The position numbers and the translations under genes were made by a program. Shown here piece by piece: positions 14,794 to 21,322 of a stretch of DNA of 21,322 nucleotides. The DNA comes from CBIFWW01 sp966186435 (GTDB lineage Bacteria; Pseudomonadota; Gammaproteobacteria; Enterobacterales; Enterobacteriaceae), in NCBI GenBank assembly GCA_966186435.1, contig CBIFWW010000048.1:1-21322 (forward strand), in the 5' to 3' direction. The notes below the pieces were generated by a model. The model was not told where the DNA came from and ran no database searches. It worked only from the letters and a program-made list of their open reading frames with translations. Every line of letters starts with the position of its first letter. Position 1 is the first letter of the stretch.

Positions 14794-15882
14794 ATGTCGA
14801 ACACATTGCGTATTTCTCTTATCTCTACCGCGATCCTTATCTCTTCATCGGCGATGGCTGCCTTGCCGCAAGGCTACCCTGCCGACTATCAAAAAGTGGT
14901 TGATGCGGCGACTAAAGAAGGCAAGGTCGTTATCTATTCCACTACAGATATCAAGGCGGCAGGTCCGTTAATTAAAGGGTTTGAGGCGACCTACCCCGGT
15001 ATTAAAGTGGAATATAACGATATGAACAGCACCGAGCTGTACAACCGTTATATCAGCGAACAGGCATCCGGCAGCACCAGTGGGGATGTGGTGTGGAGCT
15101 CCTCAATGGACACCGCCCTGAAGCTGGCGATGGATTACGCCATGGAATACAAATCACCGGAACAGGCTCAGGTGCCTAAGTGGTCTATCTGGAGCGACAA
15201 AGCCTATGGCACCACCTATGAACCGGTGGTATTTATCTACAACAAGCGCTTGATCCCGGCAGGCGAAGTGCCGGACTCCCACACGGCACTGGCCAAACTT
15301 ATCGCCAGCCAGACTGAAAAGTTTAAAAACAAGGTCACCACCTACGATATCGAGAAATCCGGAGTGGGCTTTATGCTGTCGGTTCTCGATTCCAAAGCCG
15401 ATCCTGATTACTTCAAACATCTGGCTGATATTGCCAAGGGCGGGTTATCGGTGCAGTCCTCTACCGGCACCATGATGGAGCGGGTGTCCTCTGGCGAAAA
15501 CCTGATTGGCTTCAATATCCTGGGTTCTTATGTGGAAGCGAGGGCTAAAACCGATCCGGCGCTCGGCATTTCCTATCCCAAGGACTACACCCTGGTGTTG
15601 TCCCGCGTCTCCTTTATCAGCCAACAGTCTGAACACAGCCATGCCGCCAAGCTATGGCTGGATTATGTATTGTCTGAAAAAGGGCAAAGCATCCTGGCAA
15701 ACAATGCGGATATTCCGTCGATCCGTAATGACATCGAAGGCAACAACGATATCGCTGGCATGACCAAGCTGCTGGGCAAGTCGCTGAAGCCAATCCCGGT
15801 GGATGAGAGCCTGCTGGAGTTCCTGCAACCTAAGAAGCGTCTTGATTACATCAAACAATGGCGCGCGGCTGCCGGCAAATAA
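14794..15882 (+). CDS. ABC importer periplasmic substrate-binding protein, Fbp/Afu-like
   Basis: This 362-residue extracellular solute-binding protein of the iron/phosphosugar class has a Sec signal peptide with likely cleavage after Ala22 (SSSAMA then ALPQGY). Recognisable stretches are GKVVIYSTTD (about 43-52), FEATYPGIKVEY, GTTYEPVVFIYNKR, TYDIEKSGVGF and LWLDYVLSEKGQSILA. Relatives include FbpA iron binders and AfuA, which binds sugar phosphates; the consecutive tyrosine pair of FbpA is not obvious here. A weak AAGGT lies nine bases before ATG 14794; in-phase starts further upstream would place sequence ahead of the signal peptide. The upstream CitA-type pair suggests an acidic ligand. 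A stable stem-loop follows the gene. Confidence 0.88.
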   Translation: MSNTLRISLISTAILISSSAMAALPQGYPADYQKVVDAATKEGKVVIYSTTDIKAAGPLIKGFEATYPGIKVEYNDMNSTELYNRYISEQASGSTSGDVVWSSSMDTALKLAMDYAMEYKSPEQAQVPKWSIWSDKAYGTTYEPVVFIYNKRLIPAGEVPDSHTALAKLIASQTEKFKNKVTTYDIEKSGVGFMLSVLDSKADPDYFKHLADIAKGGLSVQSSTGTMMERVSSGENLIGFNILGSYVEARAKTDPALGISYPKDYTLVLSRVSFISQQSEHSHAAKLWLDYVLSEKGQSILANNADIPSIRNDIEGNNDIAGMTKLLGKSLKPIPVDESLLEFLQPKKRLDYIKQWRAAAGK

Positions 15883-15888
15883 AACACC

Positions 15889-15913
15889 GGGGCGTAGCAA
15901 CCCGCTACGCCCC
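15889..15913 (+). repeat. Intra-operon stem-loop after the binding-protein gene
   Basis: GGGGCGTAGC (15889-15898) pairs perfectly with GCTACGCCCC (15904-15913) around a five-base loop. No T tract follows, so it is probably not a full terminator. Such structures after binding-protein genes commonly stabilise the upstream message and so favour the binding protein over the membrane subunits. Confidence 0.7.
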
Positions 15914-15965
15914 GCGTTCAGCAGCTTATCACCGTTATACCGGGCTTTATCTCCAGGGACACACT

Positions 15966-17735
15966 ATGAATGCATTACAAAGAAAGTGGCAAAGTCTGCC
16001 GCGCGGCGTTGTGGTGCTGATAACCAGCCTGGTTATCTACGTTCCACTGTCGTTTATCGTGATCCAAAGTTTCCTGTCGGCCCCCTTCTTTTCTCCTTCA
16101 AAAGAGTGGAGCCTGGAATCCTTTGAATTTATTTTCACCGATCCTGATTTCTTCAAGGCGCTGAAAAGCGGCTTTATTCTGGCCTTTGGCCTGGTGGCAA
16201 TTGCTATCCCCCTTGGCGGCGTGCTGGCGTTTTTGATGGTGCGCACCGATCTGCCAGGGCGACGGCTGATCGAGCCGCTGATCCTGGTGCCGATTTTTGT
16301 CTCGCCGATGGTGCTGGGCTTTGGCTATGTTGTGGCCGCCGGGCCAGTGGGCTTTTTCTCCCTGTGGGCGCAATCGCTGATTGGCTTCGTACCGTGGAAC
16401 ATCTACGACATGTCCAGCATTGTGGTGATCGCCGGCCTGACCCACGTGCCCCATGCCTATCTCTACATCTCCTCGGCCTTACGCAGTGTGGGTTCCGACG
16501 TGGAGGAAGCCGCCCGCACCGCCGGTGCCTCGCCGCTCCAGGTGATGACCTCCGTCAGCCTGCCAATGGTGCGCCCGTCTATCCTTTACGCTCTGGTGCT
16601 GCTGTTTTTCCTCGGGCTGGAGGTGTTTGGCCTGATGCTGGTGCTGGGCGATCCGGAAGGCAACATGGTGCTGGCCACCTATCTCTATAAGCTGACCAAC
16701 AAACTCGGTATCCCGTCTTATCATCTGATGGCCGCAGTGGCCGTGGTGTTGATTGCTATCACCATCCCACTGGTGATGCTACAACGCCGCCTGATGCACA
16801 CCGCTAACCGCTTTGTGACCGTTAAAGGCAAAGCCTCCCAGGCGCGGGTACTGCCATTAGGTAAATGGCGCTGGGTCGCCGGGGCAGTGGTGGCCTTCTG
16901 GTTAACCGTCACCATCGGCGTGCCGCTGTTGGGCGTGGTCCTGCGGGCATTTATCTCGAATTGGGGTGTGGGGGTGTCTATCTGGGATCAGATCTCTTTC
17001 AGCACCTTCGAAAACATCTGGGCGCAGCCCAACCTACTGCGCGCCATCGTCAACTCCATGGCTATTGGGGTGTTTGGTGGGGCGCTGGCCGTGGCCTGCT
17101 ATCTGTTTGTGGGTATTGCCATGCACCGCAAACCGGATAACACCACGCGCTTCCTCGATTACAGCGTGCTGGTGCCCCGTGCCGTGCCAGGGCTGCTGGC
17201 CGGGCTGGCTTTCCTGTGGGTATTTTTGTTCTTACCAATGTGGCTGGATAACGCCCTGAAGTCCGGCTGGCTATCTGACTTTGCCTGGTCTCAGTGGATG
17301 CGGGATAACCTGATTGTCTGGCTGCGTTCACTGCGTAGCACCATCTTTAGCGTCTGGCTGGCCTACACCGTAGTGTGGATGGCTTATGGCCTACGGCTGA
17401 TCTCTTCTACTCTGTTGCAGGTGGGGCCGGAACTGGAAGAAGCTGCCCGTACCAGCGGGGCCAGCCGTGGGCAGATCACCCGCCACGTCACCATTCCCCT
17501 TTCGCGCTATGGCCTGATTGGCTCCTGGCTGCTGATGTTTCTGATCTTTGAACGTGAATACTCAACCGGGGTGTATCTGTTATCACCGGGGACGGAAACC
17601 ATTGGTTCGATGCTGGTCTCGCTCTGGGCGGCAGGTGCCATTGATATCGTGGCCGCCCTTTCGTTTATTAATATCCTGCTGGTGGTGGTTGGCCTGGGGA
17701 TAGCCCTTCGTTTTGGAGTCAAATTACATGATTGA
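15966..17735 (+). CDS. ABC importer permease, fused double-domain type
   Basis: This 589-residue inner-membrane permease has about 12 hydrophobic segments and is formed by two fused BPD-type halves. Each half has the EAA loop that contacts the ATPase: EEAARTAGASPLQVM (about residues 180-195) and EEAARTSGASRGQIT (about 494-508). A single fused permease is typical of the FbpB/AfuB group. AGGGA (15955-15959) lies six bases before ATG 15966; an earlier in-phase start runs through the stem-loop and is unlikely. The gene overlaps the ATPase gene by eight bases, so the two are probably translationally coupled and made in fixed ratio. Confidence 0.93.
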   Translation: MNALQRKWQSLPRGVVVLITSLVIYVPLSFIVIQSFLSAPFFSPSKEWSLESFEFIFTDPDFFKALKSGFILAFGLVAIAIPLGGVLAFLMVRTDLPGRRLIEPLILVPIFVSPMVLGFGYVVAAGPVGFFSLWAQSLIGFVPWNIYDMSSIVVIAGLTHVPHAYLYISSALRSVGSDVEEAARTAGASPLQVMTSVSLPMVRPSILYALVLLFFLGLEVFGLMLVLGDPEGNMVLATYLYKLTNKLGIPSYHLMAAVAVVLIAITIPLVMLQRRLMHTANRFVTVKGKASQARVLPLGKWRWVAGAVVAFWLTVTIGVPLLGVVLRAFISNWGVGVSIWDQISFSTFENIWAQPNLLRAIVNSMAIGVFGGALAVACYLFVGIAMHRKPDNTTRFLDYSVLVPRAVPGLLAGLAFLWVFLFLPMWLDNALKSGWLSDFAWSQWMRDNLIVWLRSLRSTIFSVWLAYTVVWMAYGLRLISSTLLQVGPELEEAARTSGASRGQITRHVTIPLSRYGLIGSWLLMFLIFEREYSTGVYLLSPGTETIGSMLVSLWAAGAIDIVAALSFINILLVVVGLGIALRFGVKLHD

Positions 17736-18798
17736 GTTAACGGTTGATAACCTGCACCTGACCTACGGCGATAACCCGGTTTTAAAAGTAGTATCAATGA
17801 ACCTGAAACGGGGTGAAGTCGTCTCTTTGTTGGGGCCTTCGGGCAGTGGCAAAACCACCTTACTGCGGGCGGTGGCCGGGCTGGAAAAACCCACCCAGGG
17901 GGCGATTGTCATCGGCAATAATAAAGTGTTCGATGGTACGCCCCGTAGCGAAATCCCGGCGGAAGCACGCAACCTCGGGCTGGTTTTCCAGTCCTATGCC
18001 CTGTGGCCCCATAAAACCGTGTTTGAAAACGTGGCCTATCCCCTGAAGCTGCGCAAAGTGCCAACCAAAGAGATCGCCGAGCGGGTGCAGAAGGTGTTGG
18101 ATCAGCTGGGCCTCGGCCATCTGGGCCAACGCCATCCCCACCAACTTTCCGGCGGCCAACAGCAGCGGGTGGCCATTGGCCGGGCGTTAGTCTATAACCC
18201 ACCGGTGATTTTACTGGATGAGCCGTTGTCCAACCTGGACGCCAAATTGCGGGAAGAAGCCCGGGTATTTCTGCGGGAGCTTATCATTAAACTTGGCTTA
18301 TCAGCGTTGATGGTGACCCACGATCAAAATGAGGCTATGGCGATTTCCGACCGTATCCTGCTGCTTAATAATGGAAAAATCGAACAACAGGGCACACCAC
18401 AAGAGATGTACGGTTCCCCGCAAACCTTGTTTACTGCCGAGTTTATGGGCAGCAACAACCGGCTTAAGGGGAAAGTCACTGAAATTCGGGGCAATAAGGC
18501 ACGGATTGAAGGCAGCGATTGGTCGCTGTGGGGGCTGGCGGGGGAAGGTGTCACCCTCGGACAACCGGCCACGGCAGTGATCCGGGTGGAGCGTGTCAAA
18601 CTGGTAGATGGCCCCGGCGAAAACCAACTGGAATTGCCACTGCTCACCAGCATGTACCTGGGTGACCGCTGGGAATATCTGTTCCGCACCTCTGGGGATG
18701 ACGTTGTGATCCGCGCTTACGGCAGCGAAGTCCGGGACCCACAGCATTGCCATCTCGCTTTGCCAGAGAATCACGTGTGGATCTTCCAGGATAATTAA
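17728..18798 (+). CDS. ABC importer ATP-binding protein
   Basis: This 356-residue ATPase energises the importer from the cytoplasmic side. It shows Walker A GPSGSGKTT (36-44), Q-loop VFQSYALWPH, signature LSGGQQQR (140-147), Walker B VILLDEP (160-166), D-loop SNLDAKLR and switch His198 in VTHDQ. A C-terminal extension (about 240-356) resembles the TOBE domain of FbpC/MalK/PotA-type subunits, which can have regulatory roles. ATG 17728 has TTGGAG nine bases upstream and overlaps the permease stop. An ATG five codons earlier lacks an RBS. It is the last gene of the module. Confidence 0.95.
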   Translation: MIELTVDNLHLTYGDNPVLKVVSMNLKRGEVVSLLGPSGSGKTTLLRAVAGLEKPTQGAIVIGNNKVFDGTPRSEIPAEARNLGLVFQSYALWPHKTVFENVAYPLKLRKVPTKEIAERVQKVLDQLGLGHLGQRHPHQLSGGQQQRVAIGRALVYNPPVILLDEPLSNLDAKLREEARVFLRELIIKLGLSALMVTHDQNEAMAISDRILLLNNGKIEQQGTPQEMYGSPQTLFTAEFMGSNNRLKGKVTEIRGNKARIEGSDWSLWGLAGEGVTLGQPATAVIRVERVKLVDGPGENQLELPLLTSMYLGDRWEYLFRTSGDDVVIRAYGSEVRDPQHCHLALPENHVWIFQDN

Positions 18799-18804
18799 CA
18801 GTAA

Positions 18805-18828
18805 CCAGGGCGGAGGGAACCGCTCTGG
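18805..18828 (+). terminator. Stem-loop at the end of the ABC operon
   Basis: CCAGGGCGG (18805-18813) pairs with CCGCTCTGG (18820-18828), including one G-T wobble, around a six-base loop. It begins seven bases after the ATPase stop. There is no T tract, so it may be a Rho-assisted end or a stabilising 3-prime structure. Confidence 0.5.
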
Positions 18829-19171
18829 TCGCCACCAGTCAGCATATTTCACTAGTTGAAAGCTCAACGATGGTTGTTAAATTCGCCATTTTTTAACTGA
18901 GCAATATGATTGGCGGAATGGATAATTTGTTGTGTTTTCCGGGGGTTGTTAGCAAATATCGCCAATGCTGTTTCGATAATTACCAGTTAATCTGATAATA
19001 GTGGATAATTCTGGGAAACCCTTGCCAGACCCGCTGATTATCGGTAGCATCGCTGATAAATACTACGATAGTTAGCATATTTCATCTATTTTCCTCTCTG
19101 TTACTCCGCGAACTAACTCAGATATTTCGATCCATCTGTTTGTCGTTTTTTTAAGCCTGTTTAAGAGCAAT
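18829..19171 (+). promoter_or_regulatory. Gene-free upstream region of the amino acid permease
   Basis: No gene is visible. The stretch is AT-rich and holds repeated GATAAT hexamers at 18921, 18975, 18994 and 19004 and a reverse copy at 19037, plus CGCTGAT twice (19032 and 19051, 19 bases apart). A bulged stem, ATTCGCCA (18881-18888) with TGGCGGAAT (18911-18919), is also present. The permease promoter must lie here; some GATAAT copies could serve as -10 elements, others as regulator sites. I cannot assign a regulator. Confidence 0.3.
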
Positions 19172-20431
19172 ATGACCAATACAAACGAAATACAACGTCC
19201 TAAGTGGACGACAAAAGACACCATCTGGATGATGGGTGTGTATGGCGCAACCGTCGGTGCAGGGACCCTATTCCTACCGGTTGAAATTGGCACCCGCGGC
19301 CCACTTGTATTTCTATTGCTACTTATTCTCGGCCTACCGCTTTCTCTGGTGCCCCACGTGCTGATTTGCCGGGTGTTTATGCGCGATGCCCAGACCGATG
19401 ACCATACGCTGCCGCTGTTCGGCTCCTTCTTCGGCCCAAAAGGCCGCCAGGCCGTGAAGCTGTTTTTCTGTGTGGCTCACTACCCGGTGACCATCGTCTA
19501 TGCCGTATCCCTAGTGAATGCCCTCAGCCACTTTTTGACTGACCGCCTGCATGTCTCGGGGGTGAATCGCGCTGAACTGACTATTGGTGTGCTGGTGTTG
19601 CTGCATCTGGTACTGAGCACCGGGCGCGATAAAGTGGTGAAAACCATGAGCGCCCTGGCGCTGCCCTTTGCCGGTGCGATCATTCTGATTGCCGCCTCGC
19701 AAATTCCGGCGTGGGATATCACCAACCTGACCAGCGCCTGGCAGCAGACCCACACCTCTTCTATGCAGGATTCGCTAAAAGATATTTGGCTAACCCTGCC
19801 ACTGATTGCGTTCTCCTTGTGTTCCGCCCCACTGATCCCGGCGCTGGCCTCCTGGTATCGTGAGCCGGGTGCCGGTGGTGAAGAGCAGGCGGTGCGCGTC
19901 GTCCGCCGCGCCTATGGCCTGATTATCTTCAGTATTTTGTTCTTTGTGTTGAGCTGCATGTTGAGTACCTCCCGCGAGACATTCCTGATGGCTAAAGCAC
20001 AAAACCTGAATGTTCTGTCAGTGATTGGCGGCCACGGCGGCATGAGCGCCATGCTGTATATCGCGCCCTTTATCGCTATTGTGGGGATGACCAAATCCTT
20101 CCTCGGGATCTCCATGCCAGTGGCCGAAACCTTTAATGTGCTGGCCGCCGATATGCTGAAGATGAAACGTGCCGGTAGCGTGAAGCGCCTGAAGTTGGCG
20201 GTATCGCTGTTAATGTTTGTGGTGACGTCGGTGGTGGTTTATCTCAACCCGGATGTGCTCAATATGATTGAAACCCTGTGTGGGCCGCTGATCGCCATCT
20301 TCTTGTTTGTGATCCCGACTTACCTGATTCTGACCCGTAACGCACTGAAGCCCCTGCGTGGTTTTACCGCCATGGCGGTGATGCTCAGCGGCGTGGCAAC
20401 GGTCTCCGCCCTGCTTTACGCCATCTTCTAA
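19172..20431 (+). CDS. HAAAP-family amino acid permease, SdaC/TdcC type
   Basis: This 419-residue inner-membrane transporter has about 11 hydrophobic segments and belongs to the hydroxy/aromatic amino acid permease family. The sequence pattern (WMMGVYGATVGAGTLFLPVE near the N-terminus, AHYPVTIVYAVSLVN, PLIPALASWYRE, FLGISMPVAETFN) is that of the serine/threonine:proton symporter branch (SdaC, TdcC, YhaO, YqeG, YhjV). Which branch member it is cannot be settled by eye, so I give no symbol. AAGAGC precedes the ATG. It is monocistronic: a long gene-free region lies upstream and a strong terminator follows at once. No serine or threonine deaminase gene lies beside it. Confidence 0.9.
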   Translation: MTNTNEIQRPKWTTKDTIWMMGVYGATVGAGTLFLPVEIGTRGPLVFLLLLILGLPLSLVPHVLICRVFMRDAQTDDHTLPLFGSFFGPKGRQAVKLFFCVAHYPVTIVYAVSLVNALSHFLTDRLHVSGVNRAELTIGVLVLLHLVLSTGRDKVVKTMSALALPFAGAIILIAASQIPAWDITNLTSAWQQTHTSSMQDSLKDIWLTLPLIAFSLCSAPLIPALASWYREPGAGGEEQAVRVVRRAYGLIIFSILFFVLSCMLSTSRETFLMAKAQNLNVLSVIGGHGGMSAMLYIAPFIAIVGMTKSFLGISMPVAETFNVLAADMLKMKRAGSVKRLKLAVSLLMFVVTSVVVYLNPDVLNMIETLCGPLIAIFLFVIPTYLILTRNALKPLRGFTAMAVMLSGVATVSALLYAIF

Positions 20432-20432
20432 A

Positions 20433-20465
20433 GCAAAAACCCCCGGTTTTGGCCGGGGGTTTTGC
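20433..20465 (+). terminator. Strong bidirectional terminator
   Basis: AAAACCCCCGG (20436-20446) pairs perfectly with CCGGGGGTTTT (20453-20463) around TTTTGG, with flanking GC pairs and A and T runs on both sides. It starts two bases after the permease stop and can serve the convergent acetyltransferase gene too. Confidence 0.92.
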
Positions 20466-20537
20466 ATGTCTACAGCGTTCTTTAAAGGCAAAAGGACAGA
20501 CTCGTGCAGTACATCACCTTCAGCCGAACGGACCTCA

Positions 20538-20978
20538 TCACATCATTTTGTTGTAGACATAAAATGCTTCATCGCGCACATAGCCGTTGTTCTCATACAG
20601 GCCCTGCGCTTTGATATTATCGGTGGCGGTACTCAACATGACGAAGGCTGATTTAGTCTCATTTGCCAGTTGCTCCACGCGTTTAAGCAGCATATTAGCG
20701 GCACCGTGTTTCCGGGCTTCAGGTGCGACAAACAGGTCGTACAGTAGCCAAATACGCTTCATTTCCAGGGAGCAGAACAGTGGATAAAGCTGGGCAAAAG
20801 CCACCGGCTTACCTTCGTGTTCAACATAGAAAATAGTGGACTGCCCCAGGCTAAGGCGTTCAGTTAAAAATACCTCTGCAGCATCGGCGGATTCGCTGAC
20901 TTCATAAAAGTGACGATAACCCAAATATAATGGCAGGATTTTTTTCACATCCTGAACTTGCGCCTGATAAACATTCAT
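20538..20978 (-). CDS. GNAT-family N-acetyltransferase
   Basis: This single-domain Gcn5-related acetyltransferase has 146 residues, normal for the family. The acetyl-CoA pyrophosphate loop is APEARKHGAANMLL (85-98), with the R/K-x-x-G-x-A pattern. Strand 4 (RIWLLYDLFV, 75-84) precedes it, and the C-terminal part has TATDNIKAQGLYENNGY (117-133), where Tyr128 is the usual general acid position. The substrate cannot be deduced and could be a small amine, an amino acid or a protein N-terminus. AGAG lies upstream of the ATG. The gene converges on the permease and shares its terminator. Confidence 0.9.
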   Translation of the reverse strand: MNVYQAQVQDVKKILPLYLGYRHFYEVSESADAAEVFLTERLSLGQSTIFYVEHEGKPVAFAQLYPLFCSLEMKRIWLLYDLFVAPEARKHGAANMLLKRVEQLANETKSAFVMLSTATDNIKAQGLYENNGYVRDEAFYVYNKMM

Positions 20979-21028
20979 ATGATATCTCTTATGTTAGTGA
21001 TGGGTTAGTGGAGTGATAAAGAGTAGTT

Positions 21029-21154
21029 ATGCCTCATAAGTCCGCTCTTTACGGGATGGGATTAATGTTGCAGCGCATGGGCAACTACTTTTGCTGTATA
21101 GAGTGCCCGCGTATTTGCGCCCATTCACCTTGTTTTGCGGAATACTCCCGATAA
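21029..21154 (+). CDS. Possible small cysteine-rich ORF
   Basis: A 41-codon frame starts MPHKSALYGMGLMLQRMG and has five cysteines within 16 residues (NYFCCIECPRICAHSPC). AGAG a few bases upstream is a weak RBS. I know no family for it. It lies in the gap between the acetyltransferase and the IS end and may be chance. Confidence 0.15.
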   Translation: MPHKSALYGMGLMLQRMGNYFCCIECPRICAHSPCFAEYSR

Positions 21155-21232
21155 TTTTGTATGTGCCAGCGTGTTTTCCGCATGTCACACGGTCTTGTTC
21201 GCGTGAAACAGGGATCCCGGCAATAGTATTTT

Positions 21233-21322
21233 GATCCTACCCACGTAATGTGGACACAGCCCTAAGTGAGGTTTTCGTTTTCAAATTGTTCCGGGCTGAG
21301 ACCGCCACAGGCACTATGACGC
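21233..21322 (-). mobile_element. End of an IS3-family insertion sequence, cut by the window
   Basis: The terminal sequence TGATCCTACCCACGTAATGT begins at 21233, resembling the right inverted repeat of IS3-family elements, and is followed inward by the 3-prime end of a transposase gene on the minus strand. The rest of the element lies outside the window, so completeness and target duplication cannot be judged. The exact first base of the repeat is uncertain by one or two positions. Confidence 0.72.
21262..21321 (-). CDS. IS3-family transposase OrfB, C-terminal end only
   Basis: The last 19 codons and the TAG stop are visible: RHSACGGLSPEQFENENLT. The pattern HSxxGxxSPxxFE is the usual C-terminus of the DDE integrase OrfB of IS3-family elements, found after the catalytic core. 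The start and the active-site residues lie beyond the window edge. The stop lies about 30 bases inside the inverted repeat, the normal arrangement. Confidence 0.8.
   Translation of the reverse strand, partial: RHSACGGLSPEQFENENLT

Noticed and set aside
18301..18867. 188-codon minus-strand frame
   Set aside because: It lies antisense to the ABC ATPase gene with all its motifs intact on the plus strand.
1..21322. CRISPR arrays, tRNA or rRNA genes
   Set aside because: I saw no regularly spaced direct repeats and no cloverleaf or rRNA sequence on either strand.

Overview
The window reads as a chromosomal segment of an Enterobacterales bacterium, perhaps near Yersiniaceae or Hafniaceae; the genus is an inference. 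The reasons are the gene families: a PaoABC aldehyde oxidase whose N-terminus matches the E. coli type, a YghA-like dehydrogenase, DUF2171 and KGG-repeat stress proteins, a CitA/DcuS-type sensor pair, an SdaC-type amino acid permease and an IS3-family end. Gene density is high, Shine-Dalgarno sites are mostly clear, and Rho-independent terminators separate most transcription units.

Layout. Positions 1-534 hold no intact gene, only an unrecognised reading frame broken by two stops. Positions 484-1760 form a tryptophan-responsive unit: a putative promoter, a 19-residue leader peptide with tandem Trp codons just before its stop, mutually exclusive hairpins, then a tryptophanyl-tRNA synthetase of the Firmicutes-like rather than the E. 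coli type. This looks like a ribosome-mediated attenuator controlling an auxiliary trpS and is the most interesting signal here. A 208-residue protein of unknown function follows (1805-2431).

Positions 2545-4692, all on the minus strand, are a stress cassette: a 58-residue KGG-repeat protein behind a promoter with a sigma-S-like -10 element, a 93-residue unknown, a DUF2171 protein, a YghA-like short-chain dehydrogenase and a small CsbD/DUF883-like protein with a C-terminal glycine-zipper anchor. A CPA1-type cation/proton antiporter follows on the plus strand (5001-6323).

Positions 6461-10330 are paoA-paoB-paoC, a periplasmic molybdenum aldehyde oxidase with Tat signal, [2Fe-2S] subunit, FAD/[4Fe-4S] subunit and Mo subunit. 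The usual paoD chaperone gene is absent and a terminator follows paoC directly. Next come a Phd/YefM-type antitoxin broken at codon 8 and a chemotaxis transducer with almost no periplasmic domain, whose ribosome binding site lies inside a perfect inverted repeat.

Positions 12312-18798 look like a sensing and uptake module: a CitA/DcuS-type histidine kinase, its response regulator, then an ABC importer (periplasmic binding protein, fused double permease, ATPase). The kinase has a carboxylate-type sensor domain, while the importer belongs to the Fe3+/phosphosugar (Fbp/Afu-like) group, so the ligand is open. The right end has an SdaC-family amino acid permease with a strong terminator, a GNAT acetyltransferase on the minus strand, and the edge of an IS3-family insertion sequence that runs out of the window.
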